From Balanoglossus misakiensis (lineage: Eukaryota > Hemichordata), in the NCBI GenBank assembly GCA_040954595.2, contig CM082584.2:13454001-13518000 (forward strand): a stretch of 64,000 nucleotides of DNA. The letters run 5' to 3'. Both the position numbers and the translations under genes were made by a program. The notes under the pieces are model-generated. The model made no database searches and was not told the DNA's origin. It saw only the letters and a list, made by a program, of their open reading frames with translations. Shown piece after piece: positions 1-14,000 of this stretch. How positions within the stretch are numbered: the stretch's first letter is position 1; every line of letters starts with the position of its first letter.

Positions 1-801
1 AACTGATGACCGCACAACAAATAATTACTGGTATCATTCTTCAACTGAATTGATATGAACAATTAATGAAATAAACTGGCGAAATTAACAAGGGAATAAT
101 GACAGAAAATAGACGTGTATCGTTGGTTTGATAGTTAACTGCTGTGTTACATATTGTGGACTATCTGACAATTGATATTAAAACTGTTTGTCAGCTTACT
201 ATTCACAGTGCAAGAGGTTGTCTAAAAAGTTGTGATACTAATGGACGTTAATGGATCCACCCGATGTGTATCTGACTCATTGTCCCGTGATACACTTAGT
301 ATTGTCAGTTGTGTATTGTCCTACCAGCATGATGTCTGGTCACAACTGTTGTGATGGCCGCGGCCATGGTGGTGGCTGAATGGCACATCAATTCAGCTTG
401 CTGGGCGACACACTGGCACATTCCATTATTCTAACAGGTGGTATTAAAGCTGTGTCTGGTCCCAGGATTGGATTAATTGTTAAAGAATTAGTGGTTGCAT
501 CAACTGTTACAATATCACACTGCTGACACACTGCATGTATTGGCATTTAATGAACAATTTTCTGAACTGTTTGTTTGCTGTGTGAACCTGTACAAATTTA
601 CTGATTGATTGATTGATTGATGGAGAAAATTTTTATTCTGCTGAAGTGATAGTCCTGCATGTAATTCAATACACTATTATTTAACTCTTTGTTTTAACTT
701 CACTTGGAAAAAAACATGTCAGTGGTCACTGGGAAGTACTTTCAATGTAAAAATTTACAGCAACTCTTTCAACTAATTTTCTATTTTCCTCCTTTCTGCA
801 G
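1..801. other. Intron upstream of first visible receptor exon
   Basis: No exon is recognised here. The stretch ends in a pyrimidine-rich acceptor (AG at 800-801) that opens the laminin N-terminal exon. A short TGAT repeat lies near 601-620. Exons for the signal peptide and the start of the laminin N-terminal domain must lie before the window. Confidence 0.6.
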
Positions 802-1793
802 TTGTCTGCCACTTCCGAGTGTTATGTGTGTGCATCAGATGTGCCAGCTTATGCCCATCCTCCCCATCTCGTCATCGACCAAGAGCAGGAAGGGAGTCCG
901 CCAACATTCTGGCAGTCGGTCACCTGGAACAACTATCCCACTCCACTGGAAATCTCCCTCACTGTGTCCCTGGGAATCCAGTACGAACTCCATGATGATA
1001 TCAAAATAACATTCCAGTCTGGACTTCCCAGGAAGATGATCCTGGAAAAATCCTTGGATCACGGAGTGACTTGGAACACCCTACAGTACTACGCTACAGA
1101 CTGCGAATCTGACTTCAACATGACTGCAGGTGTTAATATAACCTCTCCGAGCCAAGTTGTCTGTACAGAAAGATATAGCCCTCTATTGATATCAAACTTT
1201 GGAGACAATGTTGAGTTCTCTATAAACGATCGATTTGCTCTCCTGGCTGGACCAGACAGCAACAATCTAGGCAATGTCTACTACCAACTAGAGACGAACA
1301 AAAGTTTCAGTGATTTCATTACATTGACAGATCTACGCTTAAGACTCTTAACACCAGCGTATCGCACTGATGTCACTGACATACAGTCGCTAAATCAATA
1401 TTATTATGCTATTTCCAACATAGCAATGCAGCTGAGGTGAGTATGTCCTTAATTCATGTCCAAACAAAAGATTTACAAACTAAATCTGTGGTGGCAGTCT
1501 CCACGGTGGCACGATTTGGCAAAAACCTCGAAAAAAGTAAAATAAACATGGTTGTGGCAATATCCTTGTTAATTTCAGGTGCAAATGTAACTTACATGGA
1601 CAATATTGTCAAAATGTTGATGGTGAGATGACTTGTGTCTGCAAACACAACACTGAAGGAAGGCAGTGTGAACGGTGTCATCCAGATTATATGGTGGTAC
1701 CATGGCAACCAGGCTCCTACTTACCTTATCCAGATGGCACAGTGAATGAATGTAAAAGTAAGTCATGCATCATCATCGTCATCCTCATCCTCC

Positions 1794-1838
<45 letters not shown>

Positions 1839-4800
1839 ACTCACTGGCTCATATACCGTAGGGGGAGCCCTTCTAAAGTTTAAAAAAAAATGTCATGGGC
1901 TGGTACAAATACACCATACCCTCCTATGAAGCCAGCTATTGGATGAGAGTCTGTGTATAATAAGCAATTCATTTGTGTGCTATTTTCTAACACGACTGGC
2001 ATTTTCCATTTTGGGGTTCCACTACAAAATTGTTAGTAAATGAATTGGATTGAAATTATGAATTGTCATGCATGCTCTTGCTTGCATGGGCACTTCATTA
2101 TTTGCATGAACCATGAACTCTAGTTGCACTTGAGTGAATGGATGACTGTGTGTGTACATTAGGTGCATGCTTGCTGATGCATAGGCAGGCATGATCACAG
2201 AATATAAATGAAATATAAATGAATAGAGTTTACTGCAGTACAGTGCACTTTGCTCTGCTATTCCTACTGACGTCTGTTGAATGAAATATGTTCTGTGCTT
2301 CTGTGGACAGCAGATGCTCGATAACATAGCATGTGATATTGGCTCAAACAAATACAAGCCAAAATGACTAAGCATGATTTTTGGATTTTACTGTGGCTTG
2401 TGAATTTCGTTTACCCTGATATGTTCATTTGTGCAATTAAGATACTCTAGAGTCCAATAAATGGTTCAAAACTCCCATACAACATTTATAAACTGTCGCA
2501 TATTAATGAAGTTTTTGTGTTTGAAAATTAATATTCATGGCCATCATATCTACGGCTTCTGAGAATGTTACCTTTAACATTTTCCAACATGACACACTTG
2601 TTCGTACATCCACAGATGTTCATATCTTACCATAAGGATTGTATTTTTATTTCCATATTTTCTTTCCATTAATGTGTCATGAGGTGATCTGACAATATAG
2701 CATCATTTTAATGACATATGTCCTTATACAGGCTGAAATTACCTCTGTAATTCAGTTCATCTTCTGCCGGCCATCATCTGTCAAACACTACCTTACAGTG
2801 TGAAATCATTCCAGCATAATCTTTGACACTAGTATGTGGTCCCTCCAGTCATTCACCTATGAATAACTCTTCTTCACTTCTGTGCTCAAGCTCCCCGTTC
2901 CAGTCATACTGACAATCACAGTCAGTCCTCTTCCAGCTATAACTCCCTCATATCTTACCTCCATCCCCGTTCTCCCCAAACCCCACATCATACCTGTCAT
3001 CAAAGTCCCATGACCACCTCTCCCCATTGCACCTTCCACTAAACTTTGCCACCTTTTTTCTACGGTAGGGTCTTTGTGTCTGTGCTTAAATTAATACTGT
3101 ATCGCACAGAATAGACTGACTGTGATTTGCAATCCTCAATCCGGAGTCTTAGCATTATATTTTCCATGTCAATTTCATAAGTTGGCTGTCAATAGTAGAT
3201 AATTTAATTAAACTCATGTCAAATTACTGTCACTGTGTTGAACAAACACACAAAGCTAATCACTGGAAAGTGATTGACACTTTCTATTAATGACTATTAG
3301 GATTAATCCTTTGTTATTCTTTGATCACTTTATATTCTGTGCAGGACATTTGCACATGCAGTCTGAATTTCTTTAAATGGATCTGTGAACCAATCCTTGC
3401 ATTAAGTAATTAAAACACATTTTATTAAGGTGTGAGCCAGAATGTGAGACTAATTTATGATTGTGAAGTTTACCCTATATGTTCCTAATGAAATCTGGAG
3501 AAACTCGCAGTTCATGGCCGCAAATGCGTACAAAATGTTGCTTTGACGTCAGTATGTACGTATGCTGCATGAATGATGAGTAATCCTGCGCATGTGTGGG
3601 ATTTAAAATAGCATTATGTTAAAGAGATGCTTCTTTTGTCATTCAGATACGAACGCGCGTTGTTATGCAAATGAACCGTCATTAATAAGAGAGAGTGGGC
3701 AACAATAGGTCACCTTTGTATCGGCTTGCAAATGAGGGTGGTTTGTGGATAGAATTCAAATTAAGTACGCCATGAATCAGTTGTTTACATGGACCTCGTC
3801 GAGTGTGGTTTGCAAGTCGTGTCCGAAATGGAGTAGCCAATGACATATCTCGCTCAAGTCTGGCCATTGCCTGTGACCTTCCTAGGATCGGTTCAAGTCA
3901 TGTTATGGCGGTAACACCCCGTAGTGGTCTGTGAGAACACCGACTTTTCCTATAGATGTATAGTTTCAGTATATTCCGCATGTGTGATGAAGCCTGTGGT
4001 CACTCGTGAATCCAATATGACGTTGTACATGATTGGTGTCCTGTTGCTGTTGGTGGTACCTCCCAACAACTCCCAGAATTTAACCAACGGTATGTGGCAG
4101 GTGTTTCTATTTATTTTCAAACTATCAGCTTCTGTGTGTTGGCTGTAGATAGGGGCGTCATGATCCAAAACAATTAACAAGTGAAAATGGCTCTTATATT
4201 GTATATATACCCCAAGTAAGATGTACAAGCAAGTACAATTTTTACCGGTTTTGGGAATTGTCGTTTGGGTGTATGGACTAAGCCCTTACGTCAGTAAGTA
4301 TCCACAGCATAGATCAACTATAGGACTCTGTAACTTCTTCAGTAGCTATTCTATACATCAAGCAACAGTTCAATACAAATATAGCTCACAGCAGATAACA
4401 TTTGCTTTGAGACAGCTTACATCCCTCCGTAAGCACACATACACTTAATATATGTACATATACGTGTTCATGCCGTCGTAGTCTCATTCATTATTTCAGC
4501 AGGAAGTTAAGCGGTCTAGAGATCTGATGCTCAGGCAGGAAACTGAACATTCAGGTTTTAGACAGTTAATTACATTCTAATTTTGCCCCAAATGTGGTCA
4601 TTAAAAATAAAAACCATTTTGTAATAAGCAAAGGTCATAGTATGCCAGTATAAATGTCTCTGGATAAATTCCAATCAACGTACTGTGTTATCCAAGGGGT
4701 TTTAATTTTTATTTCAAGGTTAAATGAAATTTCGCTAATGGGTGAATTGTCTGGTTTGATCTTTGTTCGTTAATGCTGAACTGAGGTCATATTATATGTT

Positions 4801-7800
4801 TAATTGTTTCAGTGTAGAGAACACGCATATTGAGAGAGTATTGTGTGTGTGTTTCAGTTCACCTATGTACAAAGATGCATTTTTTATGTGGTCAAAGACA
4901 TTGTAGTGCCTGCACATTATATTCTAGAGTTCATCTGATGGATGGACTGTATGTGGGTACATGCATGGTGCCAGTCTAAATTAAGTGTTAAATAAATAAG
5001 CTGAATCACTGACTGTGAGATGATATATGGCACACTTAATTTCATGAGATGTTTCAAATTGTATGATTATGAAAATCGTTTACTTCATGACCCAGATATT
5101 CCAGATGTGAAAATAGCCCTTTTTTTCATCATTTTCTTTTTAATGTTCAGTGTTAGAGAAATTCATTTGTCCTCTTTATCTACTGACTCAGATCATATAA
5201 GCAACATCTCCTGGTAAAACAGCCATGAGCTAGCTCTAAGCCTCTTTGTCAGGTAAATATGTTTAATTCCACAATGCTTCAGTAAGAAAGATCATTCCAA
5301 GACACACATTCGCAATGTGAAGCACCTCAAATGGCCTCCCTATCCTTATAGGTTACAACATTCATGCACCTGTTGTACTCTTGTTTGACAAAAAGGAACT
5401 GACCAATCAAAAACAACCTTACGAGACCCCTGCCCACGCAAACGCTGTCATCGACAGGAAACAGATAGTGCACAATAATCTACTAGAACTTGAACTAGTG
5501 GAACGCTCTGATGGGTACCGTTTAGTTGATACAAGTGTACTCAACAGTTCATTAATATTCACACGTGTAAATTTAGATTTGATTTTGTGACATGTGTGGG
5601 CATAAATGCATCTGTAGGTGTGTCAAGCAATTTGATAATGAGGTGTGGCAGATTTTTGTGTATTTATGGAAGCAAATATGATATGTCAGGTTTGAAGCTT
5701 AAATTGAATTTGTATGATGTCTATTGTGGACATTTTTGGCATAATGGAGAAAAGTTTAATAACTTATAAGAAAATGCTGCCTACCGGGTACATCATAAAA
5801 CTTAACTTTTATGCCCCTTGGAGGAAATGTTCCAAAAATCATTCTACATACGTTTCAAAGGTGAAAAGAGAACCAAGAGGGTCATACAGATGTTTGCCAA
5901 CTGTCAGCCATATGGCAACATGTAAATATTTTGTTGTTTCAATTCTGAAATTTACACAATTGCAACCGTACCATTCTCTTGCATGAAATTGATTCAATTG
6001 ACTCAGTAACCTGAGTAAATTTCAAACACATATCTCCATGCCTTCAAACAACTATTTCTGCTTAGCCCGGGGTGACTAATGATATTCCTGATATTAAATA
6101 AAACTGACCAGGGATAAATCCCACTACTGTTTATTGCCGGTATAAGTTACTACATTAAGGACAAGTAACTAGGCTAGGTAACAAATTAGCATAGCCTTAG
6201 TTCAGTGCTGTACATCAGTGCCCATATCACAAACCTAATGTTCATTCTTGTCAACTAGGGTCAATGTCTGAGCCCTGAAAGCAATTATCTATCATGTGAC
6301 CAAGCATTAAGTCACTTGATATCAAGAACATAGAAACTGTCTAGTTGATTAATGAAAACTGACAAAGATGCAAAGGAAATTATCCATTCATATTTCTGTC
6401 TGGCTGCAGATACAATCAGTCAAAATTTATAATATTCTCCTGTCTGGGACATATGTGGTATGAAATAAAACATGTGTATTTTGATACTTCAGTCTAAAAT
6501 ATAAAAGATGCATTTTGGAATTAAATGCAAAGAAAATTGATAAATAGAACTGCTTACATTTATCTGAATTTGTTCTTGAGTTATTGGGAATAACTCATAT
6601 ACCGTAAATGTATGCGTATCCAGTTTAATGATTTGTTTTGTGTACAGGGAATTGATTGTTTCCGTGGTAGCAATTATCATGTTATTGATACTTGTGGATT
6701 TCATTTAAACTTACATCAATTAATATTGCTTAACAGTACGTGATTGATGATGGTTTTCAAGATATGCTTACTGTGTTTTGCTATAGTTACAGGGGAACAT
6801 TGGTAAATGACTGGGGAACCCTGGTCTTTTGGTGCATACTCCTGGTAGCTGTCATTCTACCACTGCCCATACATTGCATCTATAAAGCCCAACACCAAAA
6901 CCCCTGGCAAGAAACTATAGTCAGAAAACTACATGTTCACATCATTTCATGATCCATGCTTAGAAGTGACAAAGTGGCCATCTTCTGATATATTGCTTTT
7001 GACCGCTTTATCTTTCATTTCATCACATGGGTCTGTTAACAGTTACCATGAAAACAACAACAAATCAACAATTAATGCACAAAATAATTTCAAAAGATGC
7101 CAACTTTGTCTCTCTCACATGTTCTTCTCATGGTGGTGGTATGACCATCTCTTCAACTTTCTTTCTCTCTCTCTCTTTCTTTCTCCTCTTCCCCTTCTTG
7201 CAGAGTGCCAGTGTAATGCTCACTCCAATGTGTGTAGATACGATGCCAATTTGGATGAAGTCATCTGTATCTCTTGTCTTCATAATACTCACGGTCGTCA
7301 TTGTGAACACTGTCTTCCTGGATTCAAACTTGATCCTTCCAAAGCACCAGATGACCCCGACATTTGCCCACCAGGTAAATATCGTGTACAAGTTTTTGGT
7401 AGATTCAACTTAAATATAAAATAGCAGGGATTTATAACAAAAAAGATTAGTGTTTTTGGACAAAAATTGACTTCAAAGTACCAGTAAATACTGTGTAGCC
7501 CCTTCGACTATCAAGATTTGGTCCAAATATGACTGAATCTTTTTCACGGCAAGTTTTGGTGTGTATAAAACAGCAACTAGCAATTTACAATATCCAACGT
7601 TCTTAAATTAATGTGTGAAGTTTGTCTCTTGAATAGTTCGAACATTACATTTCCTTTCATTGTTTGACATATTGCAGTTGGGAGACTGTGGGTGTGAGTG
7701 ATGTTTTCAATGAGTAATATTTCTTGTGGGTGTGAACTGTGTCTGAGATATTAATGCTTTTATGTGGATTTTAGTAATATACTGCCCACATATGTTGGTG

Positions 7801-8037
7801 ATGTGTCCATTAAATAAAAATTAATGAATGCCACAAACGTAATCACCAAATCAACATGCTAGAACTTGTTGCCACTATTTCTGGAATTTCATTTTACTCA
7901 CAAATAGTGCAGGTACAGTGGCATGTGTGCTATTTGGAAATCATGTGTAATGAATTCAGAAAAAACTTCCAGAATTTTTAATATGTATGGGCCAATTGTC
8001 TCATGTCAAAGGTTATGATCACCTGTTATATCATCAT

Positions 8038-8095
<58 letters not shown>

Positions 8096-11000
8096 TAGAT
8101 GAGATGAAGAGAGCAGTTGAGATGGAGTGGAGAAGTAAAGATTTAGTGGGCGAGTGAGAGAGAAAGAGAGAGAAGGCTTGATAGAGTGGGAGAGAGAGGA
8201 AATGTCTGTCCTACATATGCAGGACTACGTGCAGTGTGGGTTGCAAGGTTATTCAATTTAAGATATACCGTATACTGTAGATCTCCCTCAATGAAATAGA
8301 GCATTACTAGAATGAGCACCAAGTTTGAAATGTAATTAATTTAAAGACCATTATAACTGTTTACTGTTGTATGAAAAACTATGTGTGCTTTAATAATAAT
8401 ATGGAAATGATAATTGATCAATCAGTGGAGAAAGTCTATTGGGAAATATCAGAACATAGTTATTGTATGGGTAGTCAGCTGTCATGTGATATGATATGAC
8501 ATACAACCTGAGTAGAGGCCCATAGTAGCCTTGTGTAACAGCTGAGATCAGTTCATGAATAAATTAAAGGGGAGTATCAATCTTTATGCAGCATAAAGTT
8601 ATAAATATCTTTCAATTAATTGTTATTTCATGAGGGGTTTCAAATGAAAAAATGTATGTTTAATTGGGCTAGTGGTATTTTGCAAATGTTTGTACATATT
8701 TTATTGTAACTGATGTCCATGAGAAAAGGATTATATTAAAATTCCACATCAGCTGCATGAGTAGTGAGATTAAAGGTCAGCCAAGGTTAAATGTTGTAGT
8801 TCAAAATGTTGATTTCTGGGAAAAGCAGCTGGATTGCATTGTCTCTTGAAAGAATTTGATGCAGACCAAAAAATGTTCTACATACAACGTATTAAGTAAA
8901 CTATAATTCTTTTCTTAGTAAAGGAGTATGTGTATTTAATGGCTTTTTTGGCAAAACCAAGCAGGTCAGAAATGCATCAAGCATGATATGGTTATCTAAT
9001 ATGAATAAACATTAAGAATGCATTATGAAATTATATCACATGAGAGAGCTCATCAACTAGATATGATGACCTAATATTTCTCATGGATCATGATGGCTAC
9101 ACTATGAATATTAATCAAGTCTTGGTGGCGAGCGAAGTCTGGAATTCACTCAAGTAAAACAATGATCATTGAAGCTGAAAAATTAAAAGTGATGTGCAGT
9201 AATGGTTCTTCTTTGGTGATTATTTGCCTGTTTGAATTTTCTGTGAGAATTGCCTTCACTCGTTAAAGTGTTATTAGGTCATCAACTGAGTGTTAGCTCC
9301 AGGTTGATTGAATGATGAAGCTGAGACCAGACTGTCATAAGCCTTGAAGTAATATAGGCTGAGTCTAGCTCATAGTGTATTGATGAGTATACAGTAGCGT
9401 TATAGTAATTTTTTCAGAATTATAAATTGGTTTTGTCACAAACATAGAATTGAAGTTAAAATGGGTTTTAATATAGGATTTGTAGCGACTTGAGGGATGA
9501 CCATGTACAGTTGTTTAAATACGTTCCTTGTAAAAATGCTTGTATCCCCGTATCATATACCAGTACATACATACATATTCAATACACTATACATCTTGGA
9601 TTTCACAGTATCTGAATACCCGTATGAATACAGATTTCCTGCAAGTGGAGTACGTATCCCAGGTGGTGGTAGTATTAAAATTCAAATGCCAGGTATCCAT
9701 TGTCTCTGTCATCTTGGTGTCTTTCTGATCGATGTACATTTTATTTCATGTAAATATGTTGTAATTGTATCATAGATGTTCACTGTACAGTCGATGTGTT
9801 TGTGGCATAGTAGGTCTCGTTGCTTGTAACTTATCTTTGTGAGAATGACTAGGAATTTAAGTGTAGAACTTCCTAAAGATCAGAATAATTATTGCAGATG
9901 TTATTTTTCAGAATTTTATTTTTAATTCACATTTATCACTGGCACATTTTTGATGATATGGATGTACATGTACATGACGTATTCTGTGAATGCATGCATG
10001 TATGCATTAAAGCACATCAAAGCAATTATATTGAATGTTGCGTACCATCAGTGTTTTTGCTAAAGGTTCACCAAAGCATGGTGGGTAAATGTCTTGTGAC
10101 TGATCTTTCAGCCGAGGGGGTAACAACATCTTAGGTCTGCAGGACTCATAGAGCCTTATCAAAAACACTGATGGACTTTTAATATATTAAGATTGAATCA
10201 TCTTTGAGCACCGGATTAGAATAATGTTGCAGGAACATCTGCCCAACTTATTGCTTGAAACAACGAATTATGTTTTGTTAGATTTGCATGATTTGTCTTT
10301 TTTTTTGGGGGGGGGGGGGTTATTGTTCTCCTCAGAGATGATTTAAGAGCAATCTGTTAATCGATAGGTAAAACACTGCCCCATCCACTTTTCCAAAATT
10401 GATCAATCTACTGCTTACTTTCCACAGTTCTTTGTGAATATTTTGTGTAGTCTCACTGCCCTTAATGGATATTTGCTTCCTCTAAAGTTGGCCAACTTCT
10501 TCTGGGGAGAACAAGTTTTCCACTTTAATAATTGCACTTAAGTAAATGTCTCTTTGCATATTGAGACTGGAATGACTGTATTGCATGCATTATATCTTTT
10601 TTTGTTGCATTCTGTTACAGATCAGTCTGTTTCCCCAACAATGAACAACTCCGATTTACTCGCACCAACCCTGTCACCAAGTATGCCGTTCAGCATGCCA
10701 TCCTCACTTGCCGTGTCAGCGTCCAGTGCAAGTGGACAGCTGCAACCAACTCCTGCACCTTCACTCTCTGTCTCCCTAGCAACGCAATCCCTTGATGTCT
10801 TGCCTGCATCACCAACACAACCCCTCCCTTCTGCACCAGTTCTGACAAACTCTCCCAATGTAGTCCCATCCACTCAAGTGCCAGCTGTCACCCCTGCATC
10901 CACATTTAATCTGGTCCAAACTGCCAGCCCCACTCCAGATTCAAATTCAACCGCTCCTCCGACAGAATCACCGGATCCCTGTGACCCGAACCCTTGTCTG

Positions 11001-14000
11001 AATGGAGCAACCTGTATACGTAGTGGCTCTCAGTATACCTGCAATTGTTTACCAGGTTATGAGGGTAAGTTGAATCAATTTTGGTGAGAAAAAAAGTCCA
11101 ACTGAATGCCGTACTGTATTGTAACAATTACATGAAGTGGTATCGTTGGTCGGAAGTAACACTGGAAAACCACAGGAAGAATTGGAAATCCTGGATTTTT
11201 GTGTAACTGGTGCAACCCGCAGACTTTTCTTTCAGACATTCATGAACTTCTTTCTTCTTTGCAGGTTCACTTACAAATTGTTCTCTTAACATTGATGAGT
11301 GTGCATCTCAGCCCTGTGTAGAAGGTCTCATCTGTGTTGATGGCGTGGATGAGTATACATGTTTGACCCCAGGGCGAATCAATCCTTGTGATCCAAACCC
11401 ATGCAAACAAGGAGGAGTGTGTGAAGTTGTTCCCAGTGCAGATTTTCTCTTCAGATGCAATTGTCCGCCAGGCTTTGAAGGTTAGATTAACATTTTACTT
11501 TAATGTGCGCTGTGAAAAAAAATTACATTACCAGTACAGTATTATCAAGAAGATGTTCATTACAGTATAGGAATATACATGTGACTGGTTGGAATGTACA
11601 AATCTCAACACTCGGTTTTCATTTGAATTTTTTTTCCATATGTTCCACCTTTAGGACCGGATACAAGATGCAGATACGAAATTGATGAGTGTGCTACAGA
11701 ACCTTGTCGAGCAGGATTGGTCTGCAAAGATGGCATTAACTCGTACACCTGTGAGCCAGTAAGAGCACCTGATGAGGAGGATAATGATCTGGAAACTGTA
11801 GATGACACTGAATCTGGCCCTGTAAGTCATTATTCACATGATTATCCTGTTTTCCAATGAAATCATCAATATCTGTTCATTTTCATCATAATCATAATCT
11901 TGTGATTTTTCAGAAACCTCTCTCACAGATGATGATCATTGTCATCGCTGTGTGTTCTGCGGCCGTCGTGTTCTGTATCATCTGGACGGTATTCTTTGCC
12001 TGGTACACCATGCTGGATCGCTCGGGCAACCATGTCATCAAACCGCCCAGGCTCAGTAACCCTCTGTCTCCCATGGCCAAGATTGTGGAGGAACAGAAGA
12101 AGAAGTTGAAAGAACAGAACCAGAATAATGCAATGCTTATAGAGAATGCTTCACTACAGGATCAGATGGGGGTAAGTTTTTTTGTCAGGCCAAGGTAGGG
12201 TAAATTTAGTAGTTGGTCACAGAGGCATGTAGAATATATGTGAGTGTTGTACCGGTACATTTTTGTCGTGACCCGTTATCTATTTATAGCTTTGTTTGTA
12301 AAAGTACCTCTACATTCAGGCGTAGCGTGTCAAAAATTGCAGGCGATTGAGTGATCGAGGCAGTCTGTGTCAGGTTCTAAGTGGTACCAGTTTGATGGTA
12401 GTTATTGATGGTAGTTATTGATTCGATGAGAATTTTACAGTCACTGTACAGTTGTCTAGTTTGACTAGACATTATGGCTTCAGTTGTAGAGGTGAGATGC
12501 AATTGGGATTCATTTGGACTCATAAATAGGAATTCTGCGTGCATTTGTGTCTCGCCGTGTTTGTGTGTCTGCAGGCAAGTGTGTGCGTGTGTAAGAGTGA
12601 TGTACTTTCTACCATTACCTGCATTTGTTACAGGTTAAAGTCTTCTCTGAAAACGTTTTATTTCTTCTCTCTACTTTCAGAAAAAATCCCAACGGGTGCC
12701 ATTAATCCCTGACAGAAGCTCCTCAGTGAAAATGCACGCCTTGAAGGCAAAATGGAATATTGAAGAGAAAAACCTGAAGTTGTCGCGACTTCTAGAAAAT
12801 GGTGAATTCTGCTACATAAAGGAAGGGCAGTACGTCAGGAAAGACGAGTCCGAAGTCAAAGTGGCATGTAAAGTTCTAAAAGGTAATTTTGAAATTTGTC
12901 TGTGTGGACTCTGACAGATGTAGTCATCCAAGCCATCAAAATTAAAATCTGCTATTCATGTTGACATTTTTTGATTGGGAGAAGCTTAGGTCTCACCTAG
13001 AAAGTTCACAATTTAAAGATTGATTTATGGAATGTTTCTTTCAGATCCCCGAAATGAGCAGGCAAACCGAGAATTACTGAACGAGTTTGAAATATTAGCA
13101 CACTTGTTGCCTGATCCACGAGTTGTTGTCTTACATGGACTTTGCAATCTTGCTCAAGAGAGAAACCAATTTTCAAGTAAGTTGGTTTTGTTTACTGTTG
13201 CAGCCTCTTAAAAATTCAGAGTATGCTAGAACCAGTTTCTAGAAGGTTCCATCAGTGCTGTTGAGGTTTGTTTACACACATTTGGGTTGCATGACAAATG
13301 ACAGTCTGTCATGAATTCAAATTAAAAACAATCAAAATCCTTCTCTGTGTTTTTCAGCTCAGTATTGTTTAGTGACAGAGTACGTCTCTAATGGAAGTTT
13401 ATTGAGGTACATGAGAAGATGTCGGAGCAGGAAGAGAGATGAACCCCCACGGTATAATATTCCCCCAGCGGAACTTATGAATATTATTTGTGATGTTGCA
13501 CTGGGGATGAAATTTTTGGTCACACAAAAGGTATGTGTTTTGGAAGTATCTTTGCAGACACTATGCAATTGCTAAGTTCAGGTTTAGTTTTATCAAAAAC
13601 ACTCTTTTTTAATCTCTTTGATATGATGATCTTTGAGGCTGGAGTATTGTTGTATTGTCATAGCGTTTTTGTACAATATGTATCAAGCTCATTTATCACA
13701 CGACCATATTGTGAGTTGAAGTCCAACAGATGTTTTCCCAGATCGTCAAAATAGCCTGCTGACAGAACCATGCTTTGAAATGTTTTCATCGGACAAACAA
13801 CATATTGAATTAGTAACAGGCTCTATACCAGTAGAAATATTGGACTCTTTGTCCTGGAGTGTAAATGGTTTCTGGCTGAAATATTTTTTAATAATAAATT
13901 GGTAGCGCTATGTAAATGTTTGCGTTACTTTCATACCAGTATGTGTAAATATTGACTAGATTTCTGTCATATATGTGGATACACAATTTTGACTCAATAT

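Larger units (their letters stand above)
1758..7203. other. Long receptor intron with microsatellite and possible internal first exon
   Basis: A 5.4 kb intron between the two laminin-EGF exons, with canonical ends (gtaagt, cag). It holds a CAT microsatellite next to the donor (about 1768-1838) and a locally CpG-richer stretch (about 3480-4090) that contains a candidate signal-peptide exon, listed separately. I see no transposon protein or RNA gene in the rest. Confidence 0.6.

Noticed and set aside
2022-2375. 117-residue open frame on the minus strand in the receptor intron
   Set aside because: No domain, no splice support, and composition like the surrounding intron.
3682-3867. Minus-strand open frame next to the internal exon candidate
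   Set aside because: No recognisable protein. It lies in the CpG-richer stretch that I read as a possible promoter.
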